Shown here: positions 17,811 to 25,120 of the stretch, piece after piece
How positions within the stretch are numbered: the first letter of the stretch is position 1
Layout: the number at the start of each line of letters is the position of its first letter
DNA from: Planctomycetales bacterium
GTDB lineage: Bacteria; Planctomycetota; Planctomycetia; Isosphaerales; Isosphaeraceae
Assembly: GCA_027451885.1 (NCBI GenBank)
Contig: DAIDHX010000053.1
Coordinates: 1-48,196, forward strand
Length of the DNA stretch: 48,196 nt
Direction: 5' to 3'
Program-made: the position numbers and the translations under genes
The notes under the pieces: model-generated
Database searches by the model: none
Seen by the model: only the letters and a program-made list of their open reading frames with translations
Told to the model about the DNA's origin: nothing

Positions 17811-19049
17811 CTAACCGAGCTTGGCGTCCTCGATCATTTCCAGCAAAGCCTTCTGAGAAGTCACCTTGCCCCGCAAGGTGATGACCTTGTGAATGAGGCG
17901 TTTGGCAATGTCCCGAAGTTCGACCAAATCGGATTCAAGTACGGCCTTCTCGCCTCCATGCGAAACGCCGCTACGTTTTCCGTAGAGGTCTTTCACACGC
18001 TTCTTCATCTTCTTGCGGTCGTCAAGCCTGCTGACGAGGAGAATTGCGACTCCCTCGGCTATCGCAGTGCCGATTGGATTGCCATCCTTGGGGGTAAGGA
18101 AAGTCTCAAGGCATGTGGTCAGACTCAAGAGTTCGTTCTCAGCCTCGCCGTGGCAGAGAGCGTTTCCGAACCAGTGCAGACCTCGAAGGACAACTCGCTC
18201 GATGTCGGTCAATGTCCCTGGAGGCTTTTCAAGAAGTTCCGCAACTTCGAGTGCGCCGCATTCCTTGAGCTTGGATAGGTTTTCCTCGTTAATGTGAAGT
18301 GGAATTGCTGGTCGGTTGCTTTCCGAGGTAAACGTCATCGAATTATCGTCAGCCGAAGGCATGATGAAGGTCATGCAATCGGTTTCCGGGAAGTCGCCAG
18401 CGATGCTTACATTGAGTCCGAGGTCTTTGTACCCATCTTGGAACACGAACGGTATCGCATAACGCAACACCTCCAAAGCTCGCCTTGTTTCCTCGACAGC
18501 CATTTCTTTTGCACGAATGGGTTCCGCCACAGCCTCGAATTCTGCCAAGACGTTGCCAGTGAGTGTTTTCAGAATATGCCGACCAGGATTCGTGACGGCA
18601 TTCTTGCCAAGCCGCCGTGCAAGTTCGGCTTCGCTCGGATTGATGATTGTCACTCTGCCGAGCTTCAGTGACGGCACATGGAGGGCGATTCCCATCAGCG
18701 GCACAAGGACCGAATGGAGCTTCAGGTATTTTTGATGATCGGCGAAGTGTTTCGCTACTGCAGTTTCCGCCGTGGCCGAAGTGTTCGAGTTATAAAGTTC
18801 TGCCAGGACTTTCCGAAGAAGTTCACTTACATAGCCTTCTGAGTATTTGTCTCCCCAGCCACTCTCCTCATAGAAGCTGCCGCTCAACTCTTGAAACGCC
18901 GCAGCGTCCGGGCCGGACAAGCCGACGTGCTTTTCGCCGACCAAAAAGCTCATCGAGCGGGTCGCCGCTGGCATTGCATCTCCGTCTTGAAGATGAGTGC
19001 CCAATTCGACAAGCTGTTTGGCGAATGCCCGAATTTTATTCTCATTCAT
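17811..19049 (-). CDS. Apea-like HEPN domain protein, predicted RNase effector
   Basis: The 412-residue protein has no frameshift. The C-terminal 130 residues contain HWFGNALCHGEAENELLSLT, TCLETFLTPKDG and the block LYGKRSGVSHGGEKAV, which holds the R-x4-H motif of HEPN domains, here RSGVSH. This arrangement fits the Apea-type HEPN family, which is frequent in defence operons and is thought to cut RNA when activated. The first 270 residues are a mixed alpha/beta region with no motif I recognise, possibly a sensor. Start ATG 19049 follows GAGAAGG. It begins 18 bases after the brxL stop, which suggests translation from the same transcript as brxL. It is notably more AT-rich than the flanking core genes, consistent with transfer. 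Confidence 0.7.
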   Translation of the reverse strand: MNENKIRAFAKQLVELGTHLQDGDAMPAATRSMSFLVGEKHVGLSGPDAAAFQELSGSFYEESGWGDKYSEGYVSELLRKVLAELYNSNTSATAETAVAKHFADHQKYLKLHSVLVPLMGIALHVPSLKLGRVTIINPSEAELARRLGKNAVTNPGRHILKTLTGNVLAEFEAVAEPIRAKEMAVEETRRALEVLRYAIPFVFQDGYKDLGLNVSIAGDFPETDCMTFIMPSADDNSMTFTSESNRPAIPLHINEENLSKLKECGALEVAELLEKPPGTLTDIERVVLRGLHWFGNALCHGEAENELLSLTTCLETFLTPKDGNPIGTAIAEGVAILLVSRLDDRKKMKKRVKDLYGKRSGVSHGGEKAVLESDLVELRDIAKRLIHKVITLRGKVTSQKALLEMIEDAKLG

Positions 19050-19067
19050 CTGTGTACGGACCTTCTC

Positions 19068-20278
19068 TCACTGCACGCCCAGCGCCTTGAACACGGCGTC
19101 CACCGGATCGGCATAGAACCCGGTCTGGAACTTGGCGAACAACTCGCCGGGGATCGTCGGGATGTCCTTCACGCTCGCCATCGGCAGGAGCAGCCGCTTC
19201 GCCCCGGCGTCGAAGGCGACCTGCAACGACTCGGCCACGTTCTCGACCGGGATGATGCTCCCGCCCAGGCTCATGCTGCCCAGGACGACCATCTGCTGTT
19301 GGACCGGCTACCGAAGACCGCCGAACAGAGCGCCACGAACGCCGAGAGCGTCATGGCGGTCGTCGGCCCGGTGTTATGCAGTTCGACAACGTGCAGGCGG
19401 TAGTCGTGGTCACTCGGCTTGATCGAGGCGCTGACCCGGTGGGCGTTGGCCTTGAAGTAGTCGAAACCGACCTTGATCGCTTCCTTGGCAGCGGCGTTGG
19501 AGCCGAGGCCCGATGTCTTCAGCGTGCCATTGCCCGCCGTCACCTGGGTTTCGAGGCGGTACAGGCCCAGGTGCGCCCCAGACCCACCCATTGCGACCGT
19601 GTGCATGACGCCCGGATTCAGTGGCCCATCTGGGATCAGCGACCCCCCACCCTGTTCCGGCACGCTGATGAACTTCTCCTCCATCGTCTCGGTGTCGATG
19701 TAAGAGAAGTGAACGTCGAAGAACTCCATCCCGCCAATCTTCTTCAACTGTTCCTTCACTCACCGACGGGCTTCGAGCGCGTACTCCAGGCAGCGCCGGA
19801 CCGCATCCTTGTCGTACTCCTCGTTGGGATATAGCAACTTCAGCAGGCCGGAGACGGTGTGCGTGACGGCAATCGTGTCCCGCTGGTTGAGGTCACGGCC
19901 CAGTTTGAAATACTTGTTGATCGCATCGCCGAAGTTCCGCTTCCGCATCTCCCGCAGCCACTCGGCCAGATAGTCCACGATCAGCCCGTACTGGTTCGTG
20001 AAGAACTCTGGCCGCATCTTGGGGATTTCCCAGCCGGGGATATAGGCATGGAATCGGTCGAAGAACGCCGAGTCGATCATCGTGTCCGGGAAAGGGGCAA
20101 AAAGATGGCTGGTTTTGACGAGCGTATCGACCGGCTGGTTGATGTTGCCGACGAACACCATTGCTGCGTAGGCGTTGATCGAATCACGGCCACGGGCGAA
20201 CGACCCGCTGGCCATGTAATCCTTCATGATCTGCACACCGTCCTTATCCTTGAACGAGATGCCCGGAAAGACATCGGC
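19068..20278 (-). pseudogene. brxL: BREX Lon-like protease BrxL, 5'-truncated with nonsense codon and frameshift
   Basis: Three adjacent fragments together give the C-terminal roughly 400 residues of BrxL (normally about 680). They include SFKDKDGVQIMKDYMASGSF, FVGNINQPVDTLVKTSHLF, AFFDRFHAYIPGWEIPKMRP, VPEQGGGSLIPDGPLNPGV, SGLGSNAAAKEAIKVGFDYF and ending DPVDAVFKALGVQ. The Lon-like protease half is present, but the Walker A and B part of the AAA+ domain is missing: similarity stops at about 20278, where a recombinase fragment starts on the other strand. A TGA at 19760-19762 replaces the Arg codon in ARR-R-VKEQL, probably a CGA-to-TGA change. Near 19309 one base is missing; restoring it rejoins AVFGKPVQ to QQMVVLGSMSLGG. 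BrxL is normally the last core BREX gene. The truncated gene cannot make an active AAA+ protease. Confidence 0.9.
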
Positions 20279-20562
20279 GAGTTGCTGTCGTCGGCCACGC
20301 CAGAAGAGCGGATGCAAATCCTCCAGCATTACATCGAGGTGGTCGAACTCGGCCCCATCGACGCGGAAACCCGGACCGGCTCTTACGCCATGCGGCTCTT
20401 CCCTGAAGTCCGACCCGACCGGGGCTTCGATTTTGGTGGCGATAATGGCCCAGACGACTCAACTCCAGGCCCAGAAATGACAAACGGAGCCGTCCCCGCA
20501 AGCGAGAGCGGATCCGCTGTTGTTAACTCCGGACGGTTTGGTTCGCGTAACTGTCCAGAAAG
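20279..20562 (+). pseudogene. C-terminal fragment of a planctomycete-type large serine recombinase
   Basis: The plus-strand frame reads ELLSSATPEERMQILQHYIE, then VVELGPIDAETRTGSYAMRL and FPEVRPDRGFDFG. I recognise this as the C-terminal end of the large serine site-specific recombinases abundant in planctomycetes, followed by the usual low-complexity tail that reads into the tRNA in antisense. Catalytic, zinc-ribbon and coiled-coil parts are all absent; upstream of 20279 the frame reads antisense brxL. The exact stop of the original gene is uncertain because the frame stays open through the tRNA. Its place directly before the 3' end of tRNA-Asn fits an integrase next to its own attachment site. 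It is only a remnant and cannot be active. Confidence 0.6.
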
Positions 20563-20635
20563 CTCCCCGACAAGGACTCGAACCTTGAACCTAGCGGTTA
20601 ACAGCCGCTCGCTCTACCGATTGAGCTATCGGGGA
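20563..20635 (-). tRNA. tRNA-Asn (GTT)
   Basis: The 73-base minus-strand sequence folds as a full cloverleaf: acceptor stem TCCCCGA with TCGGGGA, D-arm GCTC-AATCGGTA-GAGC, anticodon arm AGCGG-CTGTTAA-CCGCT with anticodon GTT, variable loop AGGTT, and T-arm CAAGG-TTCGAGT-CCTTG. The discriminator base is G and CCA is not encoded. Its 3' end faces the island, as expected for an integration target, and the gene is intact. Confidence 0.95.
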
Positions 20636-20805
20636 TCAACAGAGACGAGAATAACCCCGACCCGCCCTGGACTTCAAGGTCGATCGTCCGAGGAGGGAAG
20701 TGGGATCACGCGATCTGTGTGTATACAAAAGCGGGGAGACTCGACCTTGATGCGGACGCTGCCGGCGATCGAGTCAAATCGGGACCGGCGCCCGTTGGAA
20801 AAAAC

Positions 20806-20964
20806 TCATTCCTTGGCAGCTTTTTCGTGCTGTTCAATGGCCTTTTCCAGGATCCCGACGATCAGTGCATTGAGCGAAGCCTTGTCTTCCTTCGCCCAAC
20901 TTGCCAATTGTTCATGCAATACGGGTGGCATCCGGATCTGGAAATGGACGACGGTTTCAGGCAT
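20806..20964 (-). CDS. Small ribbon-helix-helix (Arc/HicB-like) DNA-binding protein
   Basis: The 52-residue product starts MPETVVHFQIRMPPVLHEQL and ends EKAIEQHEKAAKE. A short beta-strand (VVHFQIRMP) followed by two helices with LASWAKEDKASLNALIVGIL is the ribbon-helix-helix pattern shared by Arc repressors and HicB/ParD-like antitoxins. ATG at 20964 has a good GAGGAG site about 8 bases upstream; the longer frame from 21123 has none. No toxin gene is adjacent on either side, so it may be a free-standing repressor or an orphan antitoxin left beside the tRNA insertion site. Residues before the start codon in the longer frame look non-coding. The fold is likely; the target is unknown. Confidence 0.7.
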   Translation of the reverse strand: MPETVVHFQIRMPPVLHEQLASWAKEDKASLNALIVGILEKAIEQHEKAAKE

Positions 20965-21238
20965 GAGAGAACTCCTCGACTCGTGAAAGGACCTCGCGCC
21001 AGATCCCTGTGAGGCGGGACTGTGCGGTCGCACGATTGCCGCAGAGGCAACATGCGTTTCGATATTGTACCCGAACTTTGGGTGCAGTTTTCGACTTTTT
21101 CTCTGAAAGTTGGCTCGGCGCAAACATTTTCGCCCTTACGAACCGACCCTGGAGCCTGCGAACGGCTTGACGCAGCGAAGCGAGCTTGCGAGAGTTCAAT
21201 CGTCTCTGAATTTGCGGCTGGAGTGCGTGCCTGCTTCC

Positions 21239-21769
21239 ATGAACGAACCAGCCAACACCTCCGATCGACTTGTCAACCAGTTCGTCGAGCACTGGGGACA
21301 GATGGCCCGCGCCTGGGGCATTAACACAAGCATGGGTGAGCTATTTGCACTCATGTATGTGACAGGGACGGCGTGGACGGCCGATGCGCTCAAGGATCGT
21401 CTTGGCGTATCGCGTGGTAATGTGAGCATGAATTTGCGTGAGTTGATGTCCTGGGGAGTGGTGCACAAGGCGCATCGTCCTGGGGAGAGGCGCGAGCTTT
21501 TCCGGGCGGAGACGGATGTGTGGACGTTGTTCCGGGCGATTTTGCGGGAGCGTAAGCGGCGTGAGCTTGATCCCACGCTCAAGCTGCTGGATGAGGCGGC
21601 GACGGCGATTACGGCTGATCCTTCGCTTGCTCCGTTGGGGGAGCGCGTCGACGCCCTGAAGCGGTTCTTTCGCACGACGGATTCGCTGGCGAGTGCGCTT
21701 TTGCTGCTGGGGCCGGGAGAGCTCGATGAGATTGTGGAGCTTTTCAAGCGTGTCGACGCGCCTGCCTGA
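21239..21769 (+). CDS. GbsR/MarR-family winged-helix transcriptional regulator
   Basis: The 176-residue protein begins MNEPANTSDRLVNQFVEHWG. It has a winged helix-turn-helix spanning about residues 35-100: TADALKDRLGVSRGNVSMNL followed by RELMSWGVVHKAHRPGERRE. This is the layout of GbsR-like members of the MarR superfamily, which bind DNA as dimers and respond to small molecules such as choline in Bacillus. The C-terminal half is a helical dimerisation region ending GPGELDEIVELFKRVDAPA. I chose ATG at 21239; a longer frame begins upstream but lacks a clear site. It precedes citrate synthase on the same strand by about 220 bases, so it could regulate that gene, although no operator was recognised. 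Confidence 0.8.
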   Translation: MNEPANTSDRLVNQFVEHWGQMARAWGINTSMGELFALMYVTGTAWTADALKDRLGVSRGNVSMNLRELMSWGVVHKAHRPGERRELFRAETDVWTLFRAILRERKRRELDPTLKLLDEAATAITADPSLAPLGERVDALKRFFRTTDSLASALLLLGPGELDEIVELFKRVDAPA

Positions 21770-21988
21770 ATCCGTGTCGAGGTGTGCGGCGTTTGAGGTT
21801 TCGCGAGGTCGTTTGACTGCGCGCTGGAAGCCGGTTTCAGGATCGTCTAAACTCTGAAGGAATGAGAATTGTCACCGGGACTTGCCGCAGGCGCACGCAT
21901 GCGGCGGTTGTCGGTCTTGAGCCTTGCCGGCCGCCCTGCCTTTGATGGACTGCCGGCGGGGGTATACAACCCTGGTCGGAGTCACTCC

Positions 21989-23137
21989 ATGAGTGGTAGT
22001 GCGGTTGACGAGTATTATCCCGGCCTTGAAGGCGTGATCGCGAACGAGACGGCCATTGCCAATATTGAGGGTAAGGACGGCTCGGGAGGGCTCGAATACA
22101 GGGGTTATCGAATCGAGGATCTGGCGGATTCGGTTTCCTATGAGGAAACGGCGTTCCTGCTGCTCCACGGCGATTTGCCCACGGCTTCTCAGCTCAAGGA
22201 CTTTGACCAGCGGCTGAAGGCGTCGCGTGCGATTCCGGAGGCGCTGGTTGGGCTGTACAAGCAGATTCCGGCATCGATCCATCCGATGGATGTGCTGCGT
22301 ACGTCGGTGAGTGTGCTTGCGCATTATGATCCTGATGTTTCCGCGCCCCCTTCGGATCACGCGGCGAACGTTCGCAAGGCGGAGCGTCTGATCGCTCAGA
22401 TGGCGACGGCCGTGGCGTATCGTGAGCGGGTGGTGAAGGGTCTGCCGCTGATCGCGCCTGATGCCAAGCTGGACCATGCGGCGAACTTCCTGCACATGGT
22501 GAGCGGCAAGGTTCCTTCGGCGGTGGTGCGTCAGGCTTTTGACGTCTCGCTGGTGCTTTACACCGAGCACGAGCTCAATGCGTCGACGTTCTCCGCCCGG
22601 GTGACGGCGTCCACGCTTTCGGATCTGCATTCCGCGATTGTGGCGGCCGTGGGGACGCTCAAGGGCCCCTTGCACGGCGGGGCGAACGAGGAAGCCTGGA
22701 AGGTGCTCGAGCGTGTGGGAGCGCCTGAGAACGCCGAGCGCTGGATCGAAGACGCCCTGGCTCGCAAGGAGCGGATCATGGGCTTCGGCCATCGCGTTTA
22801 CAAAAAGGGTGATCCGCGGGCGGCGATTCTCAAGCGTTACTGCGCGAGCATCGCCAGGGAAATCGGCGACGATCGCTGGGAGCGAATCGCCGAGCCGATC
22901 GAGCGTGCGGTTACGACCCAGAAGTTGCTGCCGCCGAATGTCGACTGGCCGAGCGCCCGGCTCTACCATTACATGGGGCTGGGGATCGAGCTCTACACGC
23001 CGATCTTCGCCATGGCACGCGTTGCGGGCTGGGCTGCGCACGTGATTGAGCAGCTTGACCACAATCGGCTCATGCGTCCTCGGGCGCGTTACATCGGGCC
23101 TCCTGCGCGTGAGATCAAGCCTCTCCAGGAGCGGTAA
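21989..23137 (+). CDS. gltA: Citrate synthase
   Basis: This enzyme condenses acetyl-CoA and oxaloacetate to citrate at the entry to the TCA cycle. The 382-residue product has the GGLEYRGYRIEDLA start typical of the short bacterial and archaeal citrate or 2-methylcitrate synthases, and the active-site residues: H229 in GPLHGGANEEA, H268 in IMGFGHRVYKKGDPR and D319 in PPNVDWPSARLYHYMGL. The C-terminus contains FAMARVAGWAAHVIEQL and RPRARYIGP. Length favours the dimeric type I form; a methylcitrate synthase cannot be excluded from sequence alone, but no prp genes are nearby. ATG at 21989 matches the family N-terminus; a longer frame from 21869 has no homology. Transcription ends in a convergent arrangement with the next gene. 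Confidence 0.95.
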   Translation: MSGSAVDEYYPGLEGVIANETAIANIEGKDGSGGLEYRGYRIEDLADSVSYEETAFLLLHGDLPTASQLKDFDQRLKASRAIPEALVGLYKQIPASIHPMDVLRTSVSVLAHYDPDVSAPPSDHAANVRKAERLIAQMATAVAYRERVVKGLPLIAPDAKLDHAANFLHMVSGKVPSAVVRQAFDVSLVLYTEHELNASTFSARVTASTLSDLHSAIVAAVGTLKGPLHGGANEEAWKVLERVGAPENAERWIEDALARKERIMGFGHRVYKKGDPRAAILKRYCASIAREIGDDRWERIAEPIERAVTTQKLLPPNVDWPSARLYHYMGLGIELYTPIFAMARVAGWAAHVIEQLDHNRLMRPRARYIGPPAREIKPLQER

Positions 23138-23156
23138 GGCTCAACTCGCGTGCAAC

Positions 23157-23192
23157 AAAAAAGGCGGGGGCGATCACCTGGACCGCCCCCGC
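23157..23192 (-). terminator. Rho-independent terminator of the coiled-coil protein gene
   Basis: A perfect 9-base stem, GCGGGGGCG at 23164-23172 and CGCCCCCGC at 23184-23192, with an 11-base loop, is followed on the minus strand by six T (A-run 23157-23162). It lies between gltA and the convergent minus-strand gene and is oriented to end the latter; it may partly serve gltA too. Confidence 0.85.
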
Positions 23193-23220
23193 TTCACTTT
23201 GCTGGGGATCTTTGCCTGGC

Positions 23221-24846
23221 TTACTTGGGCTCTTCGGCCTTGGGTTCCTCGGCCTTGGGTTCCTCGGCCTTGGGTGCATCTGGCTTCGGCGGTGTGTCGG
23301 TCGCGGCCGGCGCGTTTGCGTCCGCGGGCTTGGCGGCCTCAACGCCGGGCTGCCGTTTGGCGGTCAGGCGCCGCATCGCCTCCTTGCCGTAGGATTCGGC
23401 ACGGCCCACGATGGGCGTTCGCATGTCGTAGCCCAGGTACGCGAGCAGACGCTCGATCGGCAACGGCCTAATCCCATCGGCTCGCGCTTCTTGAATGACC
23501 TTGCCCATCCGCTCCGTGAGCTTGGTCTGGTTGAGCAGCGACACATCGTTTTCCCGCGTAAACGCCTCGCGAAGGGGCATCCGCTCGTCGATCACGTACC
23601 AGTCGATTCGAGGCGAGAGCGTGCCTTTCTCCGGACCGATCTCGGGCGGAGGCAGGTCGAAGTCGACCACGCCGCCGGCGTCTTCGATCATGCGTTTGAG
23701 CTCTTCGCGGTCGTCCCGGCTGTCGCGATTCACGTCGATCTTGCCCACGAGCGCGAACCGCATTGGCTGGTTCGGCGACCAGGCGGGCGAGTAGACGATG
23801 TCTCCCTTGCGAATCGGTTCGATCGGGTTGTTTGTTTTGACGATGCGTGCATAGGAGAACTGGTCGCCCACGCGGGTGAGCATGATGTTCCCCTTGGGCT
23901 TCTCGGTGGGGATGCCTGGCGAGTCGGCGTCGAAGATGGTCATGGTCATCTGGGGCCGAGCGCCCTGGCGGCGGTTGATGTCCACGAGCACCTCGCCCTG
24001 CTGGTAATCAACATAGACCACATGGCCATCGGGCCGGTCCAGGATGGTTTCCTTGCGCTCGAGCCGGTCGCGCTGCTCGCGGATGATCGAGGTGAGCGTT
24101 TCCTGCTTGCGGGCGGTGTCGTCCTCCACACGTTTGAGGTCGCCCTGGAGCTTGGCGATCTCGGTGGCCTTCTTGTCGTTGTCGGTCTGGAGCTCGTCGG
24201 TCTTGGTGAGCAGGATGGCGCGGGCTTCCTCGTGCTTTTTGTGCTCGGCATCGAGATCCGCCCGGGCGTCGGTGGCGGCCTTGGCCTGCACGTCAATTTG
24301 CTGCTTGGCGACGTTCGTCGCCGACTCGAGCGACTGGCGTAGCCCCACATAATTGACGGAAAGCTCGGTCGTCAGGGCCGACAGGTTCTCGAACAGCTCC
24401 ATGGCGCGTTCCAGCGACGACGCGTAGGTCTTGTTCGGCTCGCCACGGTAGGAGGCGATTGCCTGGCGGATCTTGTCCTTGGCGTCCTGGAGCTCAGCGC
24501 TGGCCGCGCCTGCCGCCTGGGCTTTCTGGATCGCCGCGTCCACGCCGGACTGGAGCGCGGTGAGACGTTCGTCAATCTTCTTGAACTGAGCGGTGATCTC
24601 GTCGCGGGCGGGATCGAATTCCTCGGCCTTGGTGCCGATCTTCTTCCGCATTTCGTCAAACTGGTCGTAGGCAGCCCGGCTCTTGGCATTGGCCTTATCG
24701 AGCTCGTCCTTGGTGGACGTTAAACGGGCATCGGCCCCGGAATAGGCCTGATAGAGGAAATAACACGATACGGTCGTGACCACCCAGAGGGTGATAAACG
24801 CCGCGACCGCGATTTTGAGGCCCTGGGATTCGTTGGCAGCGGCCAT
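23221..24846 (-). CDS. Membrane-anchored coiled-coil protein with possible BRCT-like C-terminal domain
   Basis: The 541-residue protein has a single N-terminal membrane span (about residues 11-33, LKIAVAAFITLWVVTTVSCYF), then a coiled coil from about 45 to 285 with several heptad-rich stretches rich in Asp, Lys, Glu, Ala and Gln. A globular region from about 290 to 490 contains HVVYVDYQQGEVLVDIN, followed by KIDVNRDSRDDREELKRMIE and DAGGVVDFDLP. The pattern of a strand, DDREELKRMIEDAGG and another strand resembles BRCT-like domains. The last 35 residues are a low-complexity tail ending in AEEPK repeats. I do not recognise a named family; it looks like a planctomycete-specific protein acting at the inner membrane, with the bulk in the periplasm or cytoplasm depending on topology. 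A terminator follows it. Confidence 0.7.
   Translation of the reverse strand: MAAANESQGLKIAVAAFITLWVVTTVSCYFLYQAYSGADARLTSTKDELDKANAKSRAAYDQFDEMRKKIGTKAEEFDPARDEITAQFKKIDERLTALQSGVDAAIQKAQAAGAASAELQDAKDKIRQAIASYRGEPNKTYASSLERAMELFENLSALTTELSVNYVGLRQSLESATNVAKQQIDVQAKAATDARADLDAEHKKHEEARAILLTKTDELQTDNDKKATEIAKLQGDLKRVEDDTARKQETLTSIIREQRDRLERKETILDRPDGHVVYVDYQQGEVLVDINRRQGARPQMTMTIFDADSPGIPTEKPKGNIMLTRVGDQFSYARIVKTNNPIEPIRKGDIVYSPAWSPNQPMRFALVGKIDVNRDSRDDREELKRMIEDAGGVVDFDLPPPEIGPEKGTLSPRIDWYVIDERMPLREAFTRENDVSLLNQTKLTERMGKVIQEARADGIRPLPIERLLAYLGYDMRTPIVGRAESYGKEAMRRLTAKRQPGVEAAKPADANAPAATDTPPKPDAPKAEEPKAEEPKAEEPK
23225..23272. repeat. Short tandem repeat encoding AEEPK units
   Basis: Three 15-base units of the type CTTGGGTTCCTCGGC lie head to tail and encode the AEEPK repeat at the C-terminus of the coiled-coil protein. 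They are in frame and probably vary in number between strains. Confidence 0.75.
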
Positions 24847-25120
24847 TGGTGTTGGCTCCCCCCGAGCGGCGCGCTCGCACCCTGCTCCTGCAATCCGCCG
24901 GTTTGCTGATACTATGTCACATGCGAGAGGGAACGTCGGGCGCTCCGAGCAAAAAGAACGCGTCGAAACCGGCGAGCTCTTTGCGATCGGGACAATCCCT
25001 ACATTTCATAGGATTGTAAGGCCCGCTCGGAACCGGGTCAAACTGGGTGATTTGAGGATTATGGTCGGGTGAGTGCCCGGAATCCGAAACGGGTTGCCCA
25101 ACTGGGAGGCGGGAAGGCGC

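Larger units (their letters stand above)
14920..20562. mobile_element. Decayed genomic island (BREX tail plus accessory defence genes) abutting tRNA-Asn
   Basis: Between the glgX stop and tRNA-Asn every gene except the recombinase remnant is on the minus strand, base composition is visibly more AT-rich than the flanks, and four genes or fragments are broken while flanking genes are intact. The right end is a serine recombinase C-terminal fragment running into the 3' end of tRNA-Asn, a classic integration arrangement. The left end is a truncated antitoxin gene whose tail runs into sequence next to glgX. I could not find a copy of the tRNA 3' end at the left side, so that boundary is approximate and may be a deletion joint. 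A 9-base direct repeat (TGGCCCATC at 14918 and 14929) sits at the left joint. Confidence 0.7.

Noticed and set aside
19859-20986. 375-codon plus-strand open frame taken as one gene
   Set aside because: The first 420 bases are antisense to brxL and the end crosses tRNA-Asn in antisense; only the middle matches a recombinase tail. A fused gene is not supported.
21872-23062. 396-codon minus-strand open frame
   Set aside because: It is antisense to citrate synthase, with His/Arg-rich composition and no domain.
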